A DNA stretch of 17,748 nucleotides from an uncultured Collinsella sp. (GCA_937958315.1 CALFGH010000122.1:1-17748), one strand, 5' to 3'. Numbered from the stretch's first letter, positions 1 through 10,518 are shown. Numbers and translations: made by a program. Notes: generated by a model from the letters alone, not told the origin.

Positions 1-2666
<2,666 letters not shown>

Positions 2667-2795
2667 AACCGCACCTCGCGGCCCGCGGGACAAGCGCTCA
2701 TGCGCGGTCCGGGCACGAGGATGCCCCCGAGTCATCTTTCCTATGCGCCATGCGGCCCCCAGGGCACGTGTAGAGTGAGACCCAGGACACCGTAA

Positions 2796-2944
2796 CGGTG
2801 GGCGCCGCCCACCGGTCAGCGGCCAGAGCATGGGGGGCACGCCCGGTCCCGTTCCGAACCCGGAAGCTAAGCCCCATCGCGCCGAGAGTACTGCGGGGTC
2901 AGCCCGTGGGAGGCCAGGGCGCCGCTGACCGGTGGACGGCACCG
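2796..2944 (+). repeat. Extended inverted repeat enclosing 5S rRNA (processing stem)
   Basis: Sequence 2809-2823 is a perfect 15-bp complement of 2921-2935, so helix I of 5S continues five base pairs beyond the mature ends. After one mismatch, 2804-2807 pairs with 2937-2940, and CGGTG at 2796-2800 can alternatively pair with CACCG at 2940-2944. The likely role is a double-stranded substrate for 5S maturation nucleases. The pairing is seen directly; the processing role is inferred. Confidence 0.6.
2814..2930 (+). rRNA. rrf: 5S ribosomal RNA
   Basis: This is a 117-nt unit with the conserved loop B/C block CCGTTCCGAACCCGGAAGCT near 2849-2868 and complementary ends (2814-2823 with 2921-2930) forming helix I. 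It lies about 147 nt after the 23S end, in the standard 16S-23S-5S order. Terminal positions are set by the helix and by typical 5S length. The flanking pairing continues outward, so the mature ends may differ by a few bases. The 23S-5S spacer (2667-2813) contains no recognisable tRNA or ORF. Confidence 0.93.
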
Positions 2945-2964
2945 AGCCGTCGCATGGAATGAAG

Positions 2965-2995
2965 AAGGGGGAGGCCTCGCGGTCTCCCCCTTTTT
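2965..2995 (+). terminator. Intrinsic terminator of the rrn operon
   Basis: AAGGGGGAGGCC (2965-2976) pairs with GGTCTCCCCCTT (2981-2992), with one G-U pair and a four-base loop TCGC, followed directly by a run of T (2991-2995). It lies 34 nt after the 5S end and is the strongest terminator in the window. Confidence 0.93.
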
Positions 2996-3062
2996 GCGTT
3001 ATATACGCGTTGTACTTTGGGATCTAGCTCCCCCGTATGCGCTCTTACTGTTTGGCTGTATT

Positions 3063-3093
3063 TTGAGTCCTTCTAGTGTATTTGAGCGATAAT
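3063..3093 (+). promoter_or_regulatory. Candidate coaE promoter
   Basis: GATAAT at 3088-3093 matches the -10 consensus at five of six bases. TTGAGT at 3063-3068 could be a -35 box, but the 19-bp spacer is long. It sits between the rrn terminator and coaE, where a promoter is needed. The rest of the 126-nt gap (2996-3121) shows nothing else convincing. Confidence 0.35.
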
Positions 3094-3121
3094 TACTCGC
3101 ATTGGCGTTAGGGAGGGCTTG

Positions 3122-3763
3122 ATGTTTACCGTATTTGTCTTGGGCAATATTGCTTCGGGTAAGTCGACTGCCTGCCGCTATCTTGAGTCTCGCGGCGCCA
3201 TGCTCATTGATTTGGATAATCTCGCAAAATCGCTGTATGTGCCGGGCTCTGATATCGTCAATGCACTCGCGGATGAATTCGGTTGGGACATTTTGGATGA
3301 GGATGGCGGCATTCGCCGCAGCATCCTCGCTTCTCGAGCTTTTGCTTCTCCTGATTCGGTCGCACGGCTCAATGGCATTGTGCATCCCGTTCTCATTGAA
3401 CAGCTTTCGCTTAGGATTCTCGATCCGGTTTGTTGTACGGTTTCATCTCCCCGTTATCCCTTTGCGGTGGTCGAGGTTTCTGCTCCGACTGGTTTTGAGG
3501 ATGCATTTGGCTTGGCTGATGAAATTCTGGTCATCAGCGCCCCTTTGTCAGTTCGTCGCGAGCGCGCTATTCAACGTGGCATGGAGCCATCTGATTTCGA
3601 TGCCCGTTCTGCTTGTCAGCCCGATGAGTCTGCGCTGTGCAATCTCGCTACAACGGTGATTGATAATGCCTCAGGCGATAATTCGCTCTTTGAGCAGCTT
3701 GACTCATGGCTTGCATGCCATGGGTTTATAGACACTGCGGATAAGGAGGATGCCGATGCCTAA
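3122..3763 (+). CDS. coaE: Dephospho-CoA kinase
   Basis: CoaE catalyses the last step of coenzyme A synthesis, ATP-dependent phosphorylation of the 3'-hydroxyl of dephospho-CoA in the cytosol. The 213-residue product has an N-terminal Walker A GNIASGKST (residues 8-16), the LIDLD acidic motif (D30, D32), a GWDILDEDGGIRR segment near 54-66 and LNGIVHP (83-89), in the order typical of the family. The A-S in the P-loop, where most CoaE proteins have G-S, is a mild divergence. The ATG at 3122 is preferred because GGGAGG (3111-3116) is well spaced from it; a TTG at 3119 would sit too close. The stop codon lies inside the start region of the downstream transglycosylase gene, so the two are probably translationally coupled. 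GC is visibly lower than in uvrA and uvrB. Confidence 0.9.
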   Translation: MFTVFVLGNIASGKSTACRYLESRGAMLIDLDNLAKSLYVPGSDIVNALADEFGWDILDEDGGIRRSILASRAFASPDSVARLNGIVHPVLIEQLSLRILDPVCCTVSSPRYPFAVVEVSAPTGFEDAFGLADEILVISAPLSVRRERAIQRGMEPSDFDARSACQPDESALCNLATTVIDNASGDNSLFEQLDSWLACHGFIDTADKEDADA

Positions 3764-4337
3764 GACACGTTTCTTTGCGTGGTATCGCGTGGCGCCACTT
3801 GCCGTTGTGTTCGTCTTCGGCCTTATTTCGCTTGTCTACTCGTATGCTCCTGCCGCCTTCTTTAAGCCTTTGTATCCGATTGACTACGAGGCGTATGTAA
3901 AGCAATCGAGCATTTCGCACAATCTTGATCCGTATCTGGTGTGTGCTGTCATAAAGTCTGAATCGAATTGGGATCCCGAGGCCGAGTCGACTCAAGGCGC
4001 TCGGGGATTGATGCAGCTGATGCCTGAGACTGCCCAGGATATGATTGCCTTGGGTCTTGTCGATGGTACTGAGTATTCAGCCGACAACCTTAACGATCCA
4101 GCTACGAACATCGAGTTTGGCTGTGCGTATCTTTCGTATCTTCTAACGTATTTTAACGGGTCGACGGACAGCGCTATTGCCGCCTATAACGCTGGCATGG
4201 GTAATGTGGACGGTTGGGCACAGCAGGACACATCGCTTCACAACGCGATTACCTTTCCCGAGACGCAGGCTTATCTAATTCGCGTCAATAATGCCTGGGT
4301 TCGCTATAAGACTCTCTATCCCGATCGGTTCGTATAG
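3756..4337 (+). CDS. Membrane-anchored SLT-type lytic transglycosylase
   Basis: This 193-residue protein cleaves the MurNAc-GlcNAc bond of peptidoglycan with formation of 1,6-anhydro ends, judging from family GH23. It has a short basic N-terminus, one hydrophobic segment (about residues 13-30, signal anchor or uncleaved signal), then an extracellular SLT domain with the catalytic glutamate in KSESNWDP (E69), GARGLMQLMPETA (81-93) and AAYNAG (142-147). All hallmark residues are present, so it should be active. Start choice: AAGGAGG (3743-3749) runs directly into an ATG at 3750, so the second ATG at 3756, six bases after the ribosome site, is favoured. The gene overlaps coaE by 8 bases. It has no LysM or SH3 cell-wall binding domain. 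A role in growth or division rather than phage lysis is inferred from its housekeeping surroundings. Confidence 0.88.
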   Translation: MPKTRFFAWYRVAPLAVVFVFGLISLVYSYAPAAFFKPLYPIDYEAYVKQSSISHNLDPYLVCAVIKSESNWDPEAESTQGARGLMQLMPETAQDMIALGLVDGTEYSADNLNDPATNIEFGCAYLSYLLTYFNGSTDSAIAAYNAGMGNVDGWAQQDTSLHNAITFPETQAYLIRVNNAWVRYKTLYPDRFV

Positions 4338-4363
4338 GACTAAGCCCAACGCCTGCGTATACT
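4336..4363 (+). promoter_or_regulatory. Candidate uvrB promoter
   Basis: TATACT at 4358-4363 matches the -10 consensus at five of six bases. The best -35 with a 16-bp spacer is AGGACT (4336-4341), which is weak. The predicted start point is just upstream of the uvrB ribosome site, giving a short leader. A lone GTTCG half-site occurs at 4328-4332, but no full LexA box is visible. Confidence 0.4.
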
Positions 4364-4388
4364 GCAGATGTATGAGTTAGGAGTATCC

Positions 4389-6629
4389 ATGGCGGAATTT
4401 GAAGTAGAACGCGTTGGCGGTGAACTTAAGCGCTTTGGCGTTGAGGGCGCTGAGGTGCCGTTTGAAGTCGTTTCTCCCTATGAGCCTGCCGGTTCCCAGC
4501 CCAAGGCCATTGAGTCGCTTGTGCAGGGCGTGAGAGACGGAGACCGCTATCAGGTTTTGCTGGGTGTGACTGGTTCGGGCAAGACCTTCACGATGGCAAA
4601 GACTATTGAGGCCCTGGGAAAGCCGACGCTGGTCATGGCTCCCAATAAGACCCTTGCCGCTCAGCTTGCAAGCGAGCTCAAAGAGTTCTTTCCCAATAAC
4701 GCTGTGGTCTACTTCGTCTCGTATTACGACTACTATCAGCCCGAGGCGTATGTGCCGCAAAGCGATACATATATCGAGAAAGACTCCTCGATTAACGAAG
4801 AGGTCGAGATGCTGCGCCATCAGGCGACCGCGTCGCTGCTATCTCGACGCGATGTAATCGTCGTCGCATCGGTCTCGTGTATCTATGGCATTGGCTCTCC
4901 TGAGGACTATGCGGGTCTGGCTCCAAACGTCGACAAGAAGGTGCCGCTCGAGCGCGATGACTTTATCCATGCACTTATCGACATTCAATATGATCGCAAT
5001 GACTATGACCTGGCACGCGGCACGTTCCGCGTGCGCGGCGATGTTGTCGACGTGTATCCGCCTTATGCCGAGCATCCGTTGCGGTTTGAGTTCTTTGGCG
5101 ACGAGGTCGAGCTGATTGCCGAGATCGATGAGGTCACCGGTGAGATGCTTCGTGAGTACGAGGCCATCCCCGTATGGCCGGCATCGCACTACGTGACCGA
5201 GAAGCCGAAGGTCAAGGCGGCTCTGAAATCGATCAGCGAAGAGTGCGAGAAGCGCGTGGCGGAGCTCAAGGCGACCGACAAGTTGCTCGAGGCGCAGCGT
5301 TTGCAGCAGCGCACCGATTATGATCTTGAGATGCTCGAGACGATGGGCTTTTGCAACGGCATCGAGAACTACTCGCGTCATCTGGACGGTCGCAAGCCGG
5401 GTGAGCCGCCGTTTACCCTGATCGATTACTTTCCTAAGGACATGCTCTGCATCATCGATGAGAGTCATGTGACGGTGCCGCAGATTCGCGGCATGCACGA
5501 AGGTGACCGCTCGCGTAAGGTGACGCTGGTGGAGCATGGTTTTCGCCTGCCTTCGGCACTCGATAACCGCCCGCTTCGTTTCGATGAGTTTGAGGCGAGG
5601 ATTCCCCAGTTCATCTACGTTTCGGCCACGCCGGGCGACTATGAGCTGCGGGTTAGCCAGAACGACGTTGAGCAGATCATTCGTCCGACCGGCCTGCTCG
5701 ATCCCAAGATCGACGTTCGTCCGGTCCGAGGCCAGATTGACGATCTTGAGGACGAGATTCGCGAGCGCGTTGCCCGCAAAGAGCGCGTGCTGGTGACCAC
5801 GTTGACCAAACGCATGGCCGAGGACCTGACCGACCATCTGCTTGATGCCGGCATTAAGGTCAATTACATGCACTCCGATACAGCGACGATGGACCGTGTC
5901 GAGATCCTGCGAACGCTGCGCGAGGGAAAGATCGATGTTCTCGTTGGCATCAACCTGCTCCGCGAGGGTCTAGACCTTCCCGAGGTGTCGCTGGTGGCAA
6001 TTCTCGACGCCGATAAGGAAGGCTTCTTGCGCAACCGCCGTTCGCTGATTCAGACGATTGGCCGCGCGGCCCGTAACGCCGATGGCGAAGTCATCATGTA
6101 TGCGGACGTTGTGACCGATTCGATGAAAGAGGCCATCGAGGAGACGCAGCGCCGTCGCGAGATTCAGATGGCATATAACGAAGAGCATGGCATTGTGCCC
6201 AAGACGGTGCGCAAAGCCATCAACGACATCTCAAGTTTTATTGCCGAAGCCGAAAAAACCGTGGGTTCCAAGGGGCGCTCGAAGGGCGACTCCCTTGGCC
6301 ATGGCGCATTCTATACGCCCGATGAGTCGGGCGAGGGCGGCGTGCCGGAAACGGTGGCACCCGAGCAGACACTTGCGGAGCAGTTGGAAGAACTGCCGCA
6401 TGACGAGCTTGTGCGGATCGTCGAAACCATGGAAGAGGATATGCGCAACGCTTCTGCCGCCATGGACTTTGAGGAGGCGGCGCGCCTGCGCGATGCTGTC
6501 GTTCAGATTCGGGCGATGCTCGAGGGTGTGTCTGAGGACGAGACGATCGAGCGCTTACGTTCGCAGGCCCGCAAGGGTTCCACGTTCGCATCGGGCAGAA
6601 AACGCCAGGGTGCACGGTTTAAGAAATAG
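4389..6629 (+). CDS. uvrB: Excinuclease ABC subunit B (UvrB)
   Basis: UvrB is the damage-verifying helicase-like subunit of nucleotide excision repair. It is loaded by UvrA and then recruits UvrC. The 746-residue product has Walker A GVTGSGKT (59-66), the beta-hairpin region YYDYYQPEAYVP (112-123), the Walker B-type DESH box (357-360), helicase motifs V/VI in the stretch LREGLDLPEV through QTIGRAARN, and a C-terminal UVR motif (FEEAARLRDAV, about 693-703) that contacts UvrC. Start: AGGAG (4379-4383) sits five bases before the ATG at 4389; an in-frame ATG at 4368 lacks such a site. The Walker A lies about 20 residues further in than in E. coli UvrB, reflecting an N-terminal extension, and the tail is basic (RKRQGARFKK). 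It follows the transglycosylase gene after 51 bases and may be co-transcribed or use its own promoter. Confidence 0.97.
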   Translation: MAEFEVERVGGELKRFGVEGAEVPFEVVSPYEPAGSQPKAIESLVQGVRDGDRYQVLLGVTGSGKTFTMAKTIEALGKPTLVMAPNKTLAAQLASELKEFFPNNAVVYFVSYYDYYQPEAYVPQSDTYIEKDSSINEEVEMLRHQATASLLSRRDVIVVASVSCIYGIGSPEDYAGLAPNVDKKVPLERDDFIHALIDIQYDRNDYDLARGTFRVRGDVVDVYPPYAEHPLRFEFFGDEVELIAEIDEVTGEMLREYEAIPVWPASHYVTEKPKVKAALKSISEECEKRVAELKATDKLLEAQRLQQRTDYDLEMLETMGFCNGIENYSRHLDGRKPGEPPFTLIDYFPKDMLCIIDESHVTVPQIRGMHEGDRSRKVTLVEHGFRLPSALDNRPLRFDEFEARIPQFIYVSATPGDYELRVSQNDVEQIIRPTGLLDPKIDVRPVRGQIDDLEDEIRERVARKERVLVTTLTKRMAEDLTDHLLDAGIKVNYMHSDTATMDRVEILRTLREGKIDVLVGINLLREGLDLPEVSLVAILDADKEGFLRNRRSLIQTIGRAARNADGEVIMYADVVTDSMKEAIEETQRRREIQMAYNEEHGIVPKTVRKAINDISSFIAEAEKTVGSKGRSKGDSLGHGAFYTPDESGEGGVPETVAPEQTLAEQLEELPHDELVRIVETMEEDMRNASAAMDFEEAARLRDAVVQIRAMLEGVSEDETIERLRSQARKGSTFASGRKRQGARFKK

Positions 6630-6632
6630 CGA

Positions 6633-6675
6633 ACAGGCCCCGAGTTCCCTGTGGAGCTCGGGGCCTGTGTCTTTT
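6633..6675 (+). terminator. Terminator between convergent uvrB and the COG2509 gene
   Basis: ACAGGCCCCGAG (6633-6644) pairs perfectly with CTCGGGGCCTGT (6657-6668), and four further inner pairs leave a CTGT loop. A T-rich stretch (CTTTT, 6671-6675) follows on the + strand. The hairpin starts 4 bases after the uvrB stop. It may also serve the gene ending at 6695 on the other strand, although T-richness there is poor. Confidence 0.82.
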
Positions 6676-6694
6676 GCGTGCTGGAATTCGTGCG

Positions 6695-8335
6695 CTAGAG
6701 GTCTGCTATCAGCGCCTCAGCGCAACGGATGCCGTCGGTGGCGGCACTCATGATTCCTCCGGCATATCCGGCTCCCTCGCCGCAAGGGTAGAGCCCCGGG
6801 GTCGATACAGCGTGGCATTGCCGGTCTCGAGTAACGGTGACCGGAGAGCTCGAGCGTGTCTCAACACCGGTGAGGACGGCATCGGGATGGTCGTAGCCAC
6901 GCAGTTTTTTGCCGAGCAAGGGAATTCCCAGACGAAGCGACTCGATGATATGTTGCGGCAATGACTCATCGATTGCTGTCCAAGTCACGCCGAGCGGATA
7001 GGTGGGCTTTACCTTGCCGCATGTCGTGCTGGCGCGTTCTGCAAGGAAATCGCCGACGAGCTGTGCCGGTGCGTTCCAGTTGGAGCCGCCAAGGCGATAG
7101 GCAGCCCGCTCGCAAATGCGCTGGAGTTCTACGCCTGCAAGAGGATCGTCGCTGGGGAGATCGTCGGGCGTGACGTTAACGAGGAGAGCGGCGTTTGCGT
7201 TGCGGCCGGCGCGGGCGTTGAGACTGGCGCCGTTGACGCACAGGTGGCCGGGCTCTGAAGAGGCGGCGACAACCTGTCCGCCGGGACACATGCAGAATGA
7301 GAACACACTGCGGCCGTTGGGAAGATGGGCAACGAGCTTATAGGGGGCTGCTCCGAGCGCGGGATGACCCGCTGCGGGGCCATATTGCGCCCGATCGATA
7401 TCACGCTGCGGGTGTTCGATGCGAACGCCCATGGCAAACGTCTTTTGAGCGAGGGCGACATCATGGGTTTTGAGAACCTCGAATACGTCGCGGGCAGAAT
7501 GACCGCAAGCAAGGATGAGATGCTTTGTGTTGATTGACTCGCTTGTCGCGTCGTGGGACGACTGGATGTCGATACCGACAATGGTGCCAGATGTGTCAGT
7601 GTGAATGTCAACGAGTTTCGTTCGATAGCGAACGGTTCCTCCGAGCTGTTCAATGCGCTGGGAGATGCTGGTAACGACGGCGGGGAGGATGTCGGAGCCA
7701 ATATGCGGTTTTGCATCCCATAGAATATCGCGGGGAGCGCCCGCTTCGACGAAGGTCTCGAGGATAAGGCGATGGGCGGGATTTTTGGTTCCCGTATTGA
7801 GTTTGCCGTCCGAGAAGGTCCCCGCGCCGCCCAGACCAAACTGGATATTGCTCTCGGGGTCGAGGATGCGCTCCTTTAGAAAGAGGTCGATCGCATGTGA
7901 GCGGCGAAATGCCGGGTCGCCGCGCTCGATGAGCAAGGGCTTAAGACCCGCTTCGGCGAGCGTAAGCGCAGCGAAAAGGCCGGCGCAGCCGGCGCCGACA
8001 ACGACAGGGCGTTCTTGAGGTGCGTCGGAGACGGGGGAGGGGAATGAAGGCTCATCGTCTTCTATCGCGCGTACACGCGAGCGGTCACGCTCGGCAACGC
8101 TGTCGACCGCTTCTCGCTCGAGGTGGGGACTAGTCAGCTCAACACGAAAGCTCAGGATAAAATGGACGTCTCGTTTTTTGCGAGCGTCGATTGACTTGCG
8201 GTGGAGCTCGATGGACTTGATCTCGGAGTCCTTGCAACGCAGGACGCGCTTGGCGACTCGCTTGCCAACAATGAGGCAGGCATTTTCATCGCCGGCTTCA
8301 TCGAGCGACGCGTTGACTTGGGTGATTTCGATCAT
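6695..8335 (-). CDS. COG2509-type FAD-dependent dehydrogenase of unknown substrate
   Basis: This is a predicted cytosolic flavoprotein of 546 residues. An N-terminal domain of about 100 residues (containing RVAKRVLRCKDSEIKSIELH) typical of this family precedes the Rossmann FAD motif VVVGAGCAGL (111-120), followed by LLIERG. Further family hallmarks are FGLGGAGTFSDGKLNTG, CMCPGGQVVAASSE, and a C-terminal FAD-contacting YPCGEGAGYAGGIMSAATDG. The reaction is not known for this family and I do not assign one. The start at 8335 (MIEITQ) has AAGGAG six bases upstream on the coding strand; the open frame extends further upstream but that part is not protein-like. It is the last gene of the leftward mrp-flavoprotein group, 80 bases after the preceding stop, with a hairpin between. 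Confidence 0.88.
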   Translation of the reverse strand: MIEITQVNASLDEAGDENACLIVGKRVAKRVLRCKDSEIKSIELHRKSIDARKKRDVHFILSFRVELTSPHLEREAVDSVAERDRSRVRAIEDDEPSFPSPVSDAPQERPVVVGAGCAGLFAALTLAEAGLKPLLIERGDPAFRRSHAIDLFLKERILDPESNIQFGLGGAGTFSDGKLNTGTKNPAHRLILETFVEAGAPRDILWDAKPHIGSDILPAVVTSISQRIEQLGGTVRYRTKLVDIHTDTSGTIVGIDIQSSHDATSESINTKHLILACGHSARDVFEVLKTHDVALAQKTFAMGVRIEHPQRDIDRAQYGPAAGHPALGAAPYKLVAHLPNGRSVFSFCMCPGGQVVAASSEPGHLCVNGASLNARAGRNANAALLVNVTPDDLPSDDPLAGVELQRICERAAYRLGGSNWNAPAQLVGDFLAERASTTCGKVKPTYPLGVTWTAIDESLPQHIIESLRLGIPLLGKKLRGYDHPDAVLTGVETRSSSPVTVTRDRQCHAVSTPGLYPCGEGAGYAGGIMSAATDGIRCAEALIADL

Positions 8336-8349
8336 CGAGGTCTCCTTAG

Positions 8350-8385
8350 AGGCAAGAAAGAGGCCGTCCGGTATCCCAGACGGCC
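8350..8385 (-). terminator. Intercistronic hairpin, possible partial terminator or attenuator
   Basis: On the minus strand GGCCGTC (8385-8379) pairs with GACGGCC (8368-8362) around a ten-base loop, followed by TCTTTCTTG. The T-tract is imperfect, so termination is likely partial. It lies between the HI0933-type gene and the COG2509 gene, immediately before the latter's ribosome site. Confidence 0.45.
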
Positions 8386-8415
8386 CGAATGCGTTTTTGA
8401 TTATAGACTGCGCGG

Positions 8416-9687
8416 CTACAGGCTGCTTGCAGCGCGAATACCCGAGATCCAGGCCCACGCAAGGTTAAAGCCTCCGCAATCGGCGTCGATGTCGAGCGCT
8501 TCGCCGCAGACGTAAAGCGGGGCGTCGACAGCGCTGCGCGCGCGTAGACTGGGTGTAGAGATGCTCTCGACAGATACGCCACCACGCGTGACCTGCGCCG
8601 AGCGCTCCTCGGCTGTTCCCTCGACGAGCAACTTAAAGTGCTTGAGGATCGAGACCAGGTGGATGACATCGTTGGAGCCTGGATGGCACTGCTCGAACGC
8701 CGCGCAGGCGACGCGGGAGAGTTGCGGGGCGAGCATACCGTCGAGCCAACGGGGATCGCGGGGCGAAAAGCCGCCGAGCAGCTCAACGCGCCGGTTGAGC
8801 ATATCGAACAGCTCGTCTTTGGAGAGGTCCGGGAAAACGTCGAGCAGGATCGTATCGCCGTGCTGGATACGACGGGAGAGGTTGAAGACGGCGACGCCTG
8901 AGATGCCGAAGGCACGGAACAGCACTTCGCCATCTTCTCGCCAGAGCTCTTCGTGGCTGCGTGAGAGCGTTAAGCGGGCTCGGACGCGCAGACCATCCAG
9001 AGTTTCGAGTGCCGTCCGGTCGCCGACGACTGATGCCGATACGGGGCACAGGACGGGGCGCAGGGGCGTCAAGGGAAGGCTAAATACCTCGGCGATACCG
9101 GTGGGGTTGCCGCCCGTAGCGATAACCACGGCCCTTGCCTGCAGGGTATCGCTCGTGCGAGGAGTATCGGCTAGCGCCTTTCGAAGCGAACGGAGCTCCG
9201 TCTTTCGGTCGCCGTGCTTTTTGGGTTTGAGTACATGAGCGGGACGGTCGATCTGAAGCGTCCAGCCTTCGGAAGCCTTATGAGCCGCAATGACGTTAGT
9301 TCCGCAAAGCTGGGTGATACCCAGGCGCTCGCATGCATTGAGGAGCGCATCGCGAACCGACTCGGCGCGAAGGGAGCGCGGGTATAGGCGGCCTTCCTCA
9401 CGGATCGTCATGATGCCCAGCGAGGAGAAGAAACCCATAAGCTCTTGTTCGGGGTGGGGGCCCATGACGGATTCGACGAATGCGGGGTGGTTGTACCGCT
9501 GGAAATCAATTGATTCGTTGGAAAGGTTGCAGCGGCCGTTGCCGGTCGCAAGGAGTTTAAGGCCGCAGGCAACATCGCGCTCAACGATGCAGGCGCTTTT
9601 GCCTGCGCGTGCAGCCGTAATGGCGGCGGCGAGACCCGAGGCCCCGCCGCCGATTACCAAGACGTCATAGGAGGCGTTTGTGTTCAC
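8416..9687 (-). CDS. HI0933/BaiN-family NAD(P)/FAD-dependent oxidoreductase
   Basis: This 423-residue flavoprotein is of the HI0933 family (TIGR00275-like), the family that includes BaiN of bile-acid-dehydroxylating clostridia. The N-terminal FAD motif is VLVIGGGASGLAAA (about 9-22), followed by GLKLLATGNGRCNLSN (42-57), which corresponds to the family block ending GGRCN. The C-terminal block VTRGGVSVESIS ... YVCGEALDIDADCGGFNLAWAWISG is diagnostic. The substrate is unknown; family membership alone does not show bile-acid activity. The start is a GTG at 9687, directly adjoining the mrp TAA stop (9688-9690), with GAGG inside the end of mrp as ribosome site. Such a zero-base junction implies translational coupling with mrp. 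Its downstream neighbour is a second FAD protein. Confidence 0.88.
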   Translation of the reverse strand: MNTNASYDVLVIGGGASGLAAAITAARAGKSACIVERDVACGLKLLATGNGRCNLSNESIDFQRYNHPAFVESVMGPHPEQELMGFFSSLGIMTIREEGRLYPRSLRAESVRDALLNACERLGITQLCGTNVIAAHKASEGWTLQIDRPAHVLKPKKHGDRKTELRSLRKALADTPRTSDTLQARAVVIATGGNPTGIAEVFSLPLTPLRPVLCPVSASVVGDRTALETLDGLRVRARLTLSRSHEELWREDGEVLFRAFGISGVAVFNLSRRIQHGDTILLDVFPDLSKDELFDMLNRRVELLGGFSPRDPRWLDGMLAPQLSRVACAAFEQCHPGSNDVIHLVSILKHFKLLVEGTAEERSAQVTRGGVSVESISTPSLRARSAVDAPLYVCGEALDIDADCGGFNLAWAWISGIRAASSL

Positions 9688-10518
9688 TTAGGCCTCGGCG
9701 GTCTCGTGCGGGGCAATGGCCTCGACGGCAGAGACAGCCTGGGGCAGCATGCCGTCGGGCAGTGCGGTCTCAACCTCTCCCTTATCGCAAGCCTCGGCGA
9801 GTGCCGGATTGATGGGAAGCTGCCCTAGGATCTCGAGGTTGTAACGCTCGGCGACCTCGGGGAGCTTGCTCTTGCCAAAGACTTCGATCTTCTTGCCGCA
9901 ATCGGGGCACTCGATATAGCTCATGTTTTCGACGATTCCCAGAATGGGGACGTTCATCTTCTCGGCCATGTTGACCGCCTTGGCGACGATCATCGAGACC
10001 AGATCCTGCGGGCTCGTGACGATGACGATGCCATCGACGGGCAGCGACTGGAAGACCGTGAGGGCGACGTCGCCCGTTCCCGGAGGCATGTCGACCAGCA
10101 GGTAGTCGATGGGGCCCCACGAGGTTTCACTCCAGAATTGCCTAATGGCGCCGGCGATGACCGGACCACGCCAGAGGACGGGATCGGTCTCGTTTTGAAG
10201 CAGCAGGTTGGAGCTCATGACCTTGACGCCGTGCTCGGAGATTTCGGGCAGCATGAGGTTGCCGAGGGCATGGACATGGCGTCCGCTCATGCCGAACATT
10301 TTGGGGATGGAGGGGCCGGTGATGTCGGCGTCGAGAATGCCAACCTTGTTGCCGCGGCGGGCGAGCTCGGTTGCGATGGCGCCCGTCACAAACGACTTGC
10401 CGACGCCTCCCTTGCCGGAAAGCACAGCGATAACGCGCTTGACCTCCGACAGCGTATTCTCTTCAAATTGCGACGGCGTTGATTGTCCGCCGGCTGCTTG
10501 TGCGTGCTCGCAACCCAT
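9688..10518 (-). CDS. mrp: Mrp/NBP35 (ApbC)-family Fe-S cluster carrier P-loop ATPase
   Basis: Proteins of this family bind and transfer Fe-S clusters to apoproteins and depend on a deviant Walker A for ATP use. The 276-residue product has SGKGGVGKS (34-42), VGILDADITGPSIP (59-72), the switch-like LLVDMPPGTGD (140-150) and ENMSYIECPDCG (197-208). Its CPDC (C204, C207) is the cluster-binding CxxC at the dimer interface. There is no N-terminal MIP18/DUF59 domain; the N-terminus is short and starts MGCEH, with a Cys and a His that could be extra metal ligands (inference). The start at 10518 has AAGGAG six bases upstream; an upstream in-frame ATG at 10575 lacks a comparable site and its extra residues look non-conserved. 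It is the first gene of a leftward unit with two flavoproteins. Confidence 0.93.
   Translation of the reverse strand: MGCEHAQAAGGQSTPSQFEENTLSEVKRVIAVLSGKGGVGKSFVTGAIATELARRGNKVGILDADITGPSIPKMFGMSGRHVHALGNLMLPEISEHGVKVMSSNLLLQNETDPVLWRGPVIAGAIRQFWSETSWGPIDYLLVDMPPGTGDVALTVFQSLPVDGIVIVTSPQDLVSMIVAKAVNMAEKMNVPILGIVENMSYIECPDCGKKIEVFGKSKLPEVAERYNLEILGQLPINPALAEACDKGEVETALPDGMLPQAVSAVEAIAPHETAEA

Noticed and set aside
2667..2813. A tRNA or small RNA in the 23S-5S spacer
   Set aside because: No T-loop consensus or acceptor pairing was found; only short GC-rich complementary bits consistent with rRNA processing.
2996..3008. GCGTTATATACGC palindrome after the rrn terminator
   Set aside because: It has only four paired bases per arm in AT-rich spacer and is likely chance.
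4319..4332. LexA box upstream of uvrB
   Set aside because: Only the GTTCG half matches; the partner half does not resemble CGAAC.
4839..5873. A 344-codon open frame antisense to uvrB
   Set aside because: It is a shadow of GC-biased codon use on the uvrB strand; UvrB motifs are intact there, and no ribosome site or family features were seen.
7629..7640. GCGAACGGTTCC as an SOS-like sequence
   Set aside because: It lies inside the COG2509 coding region and lacks the four-base spacing of the consensus.
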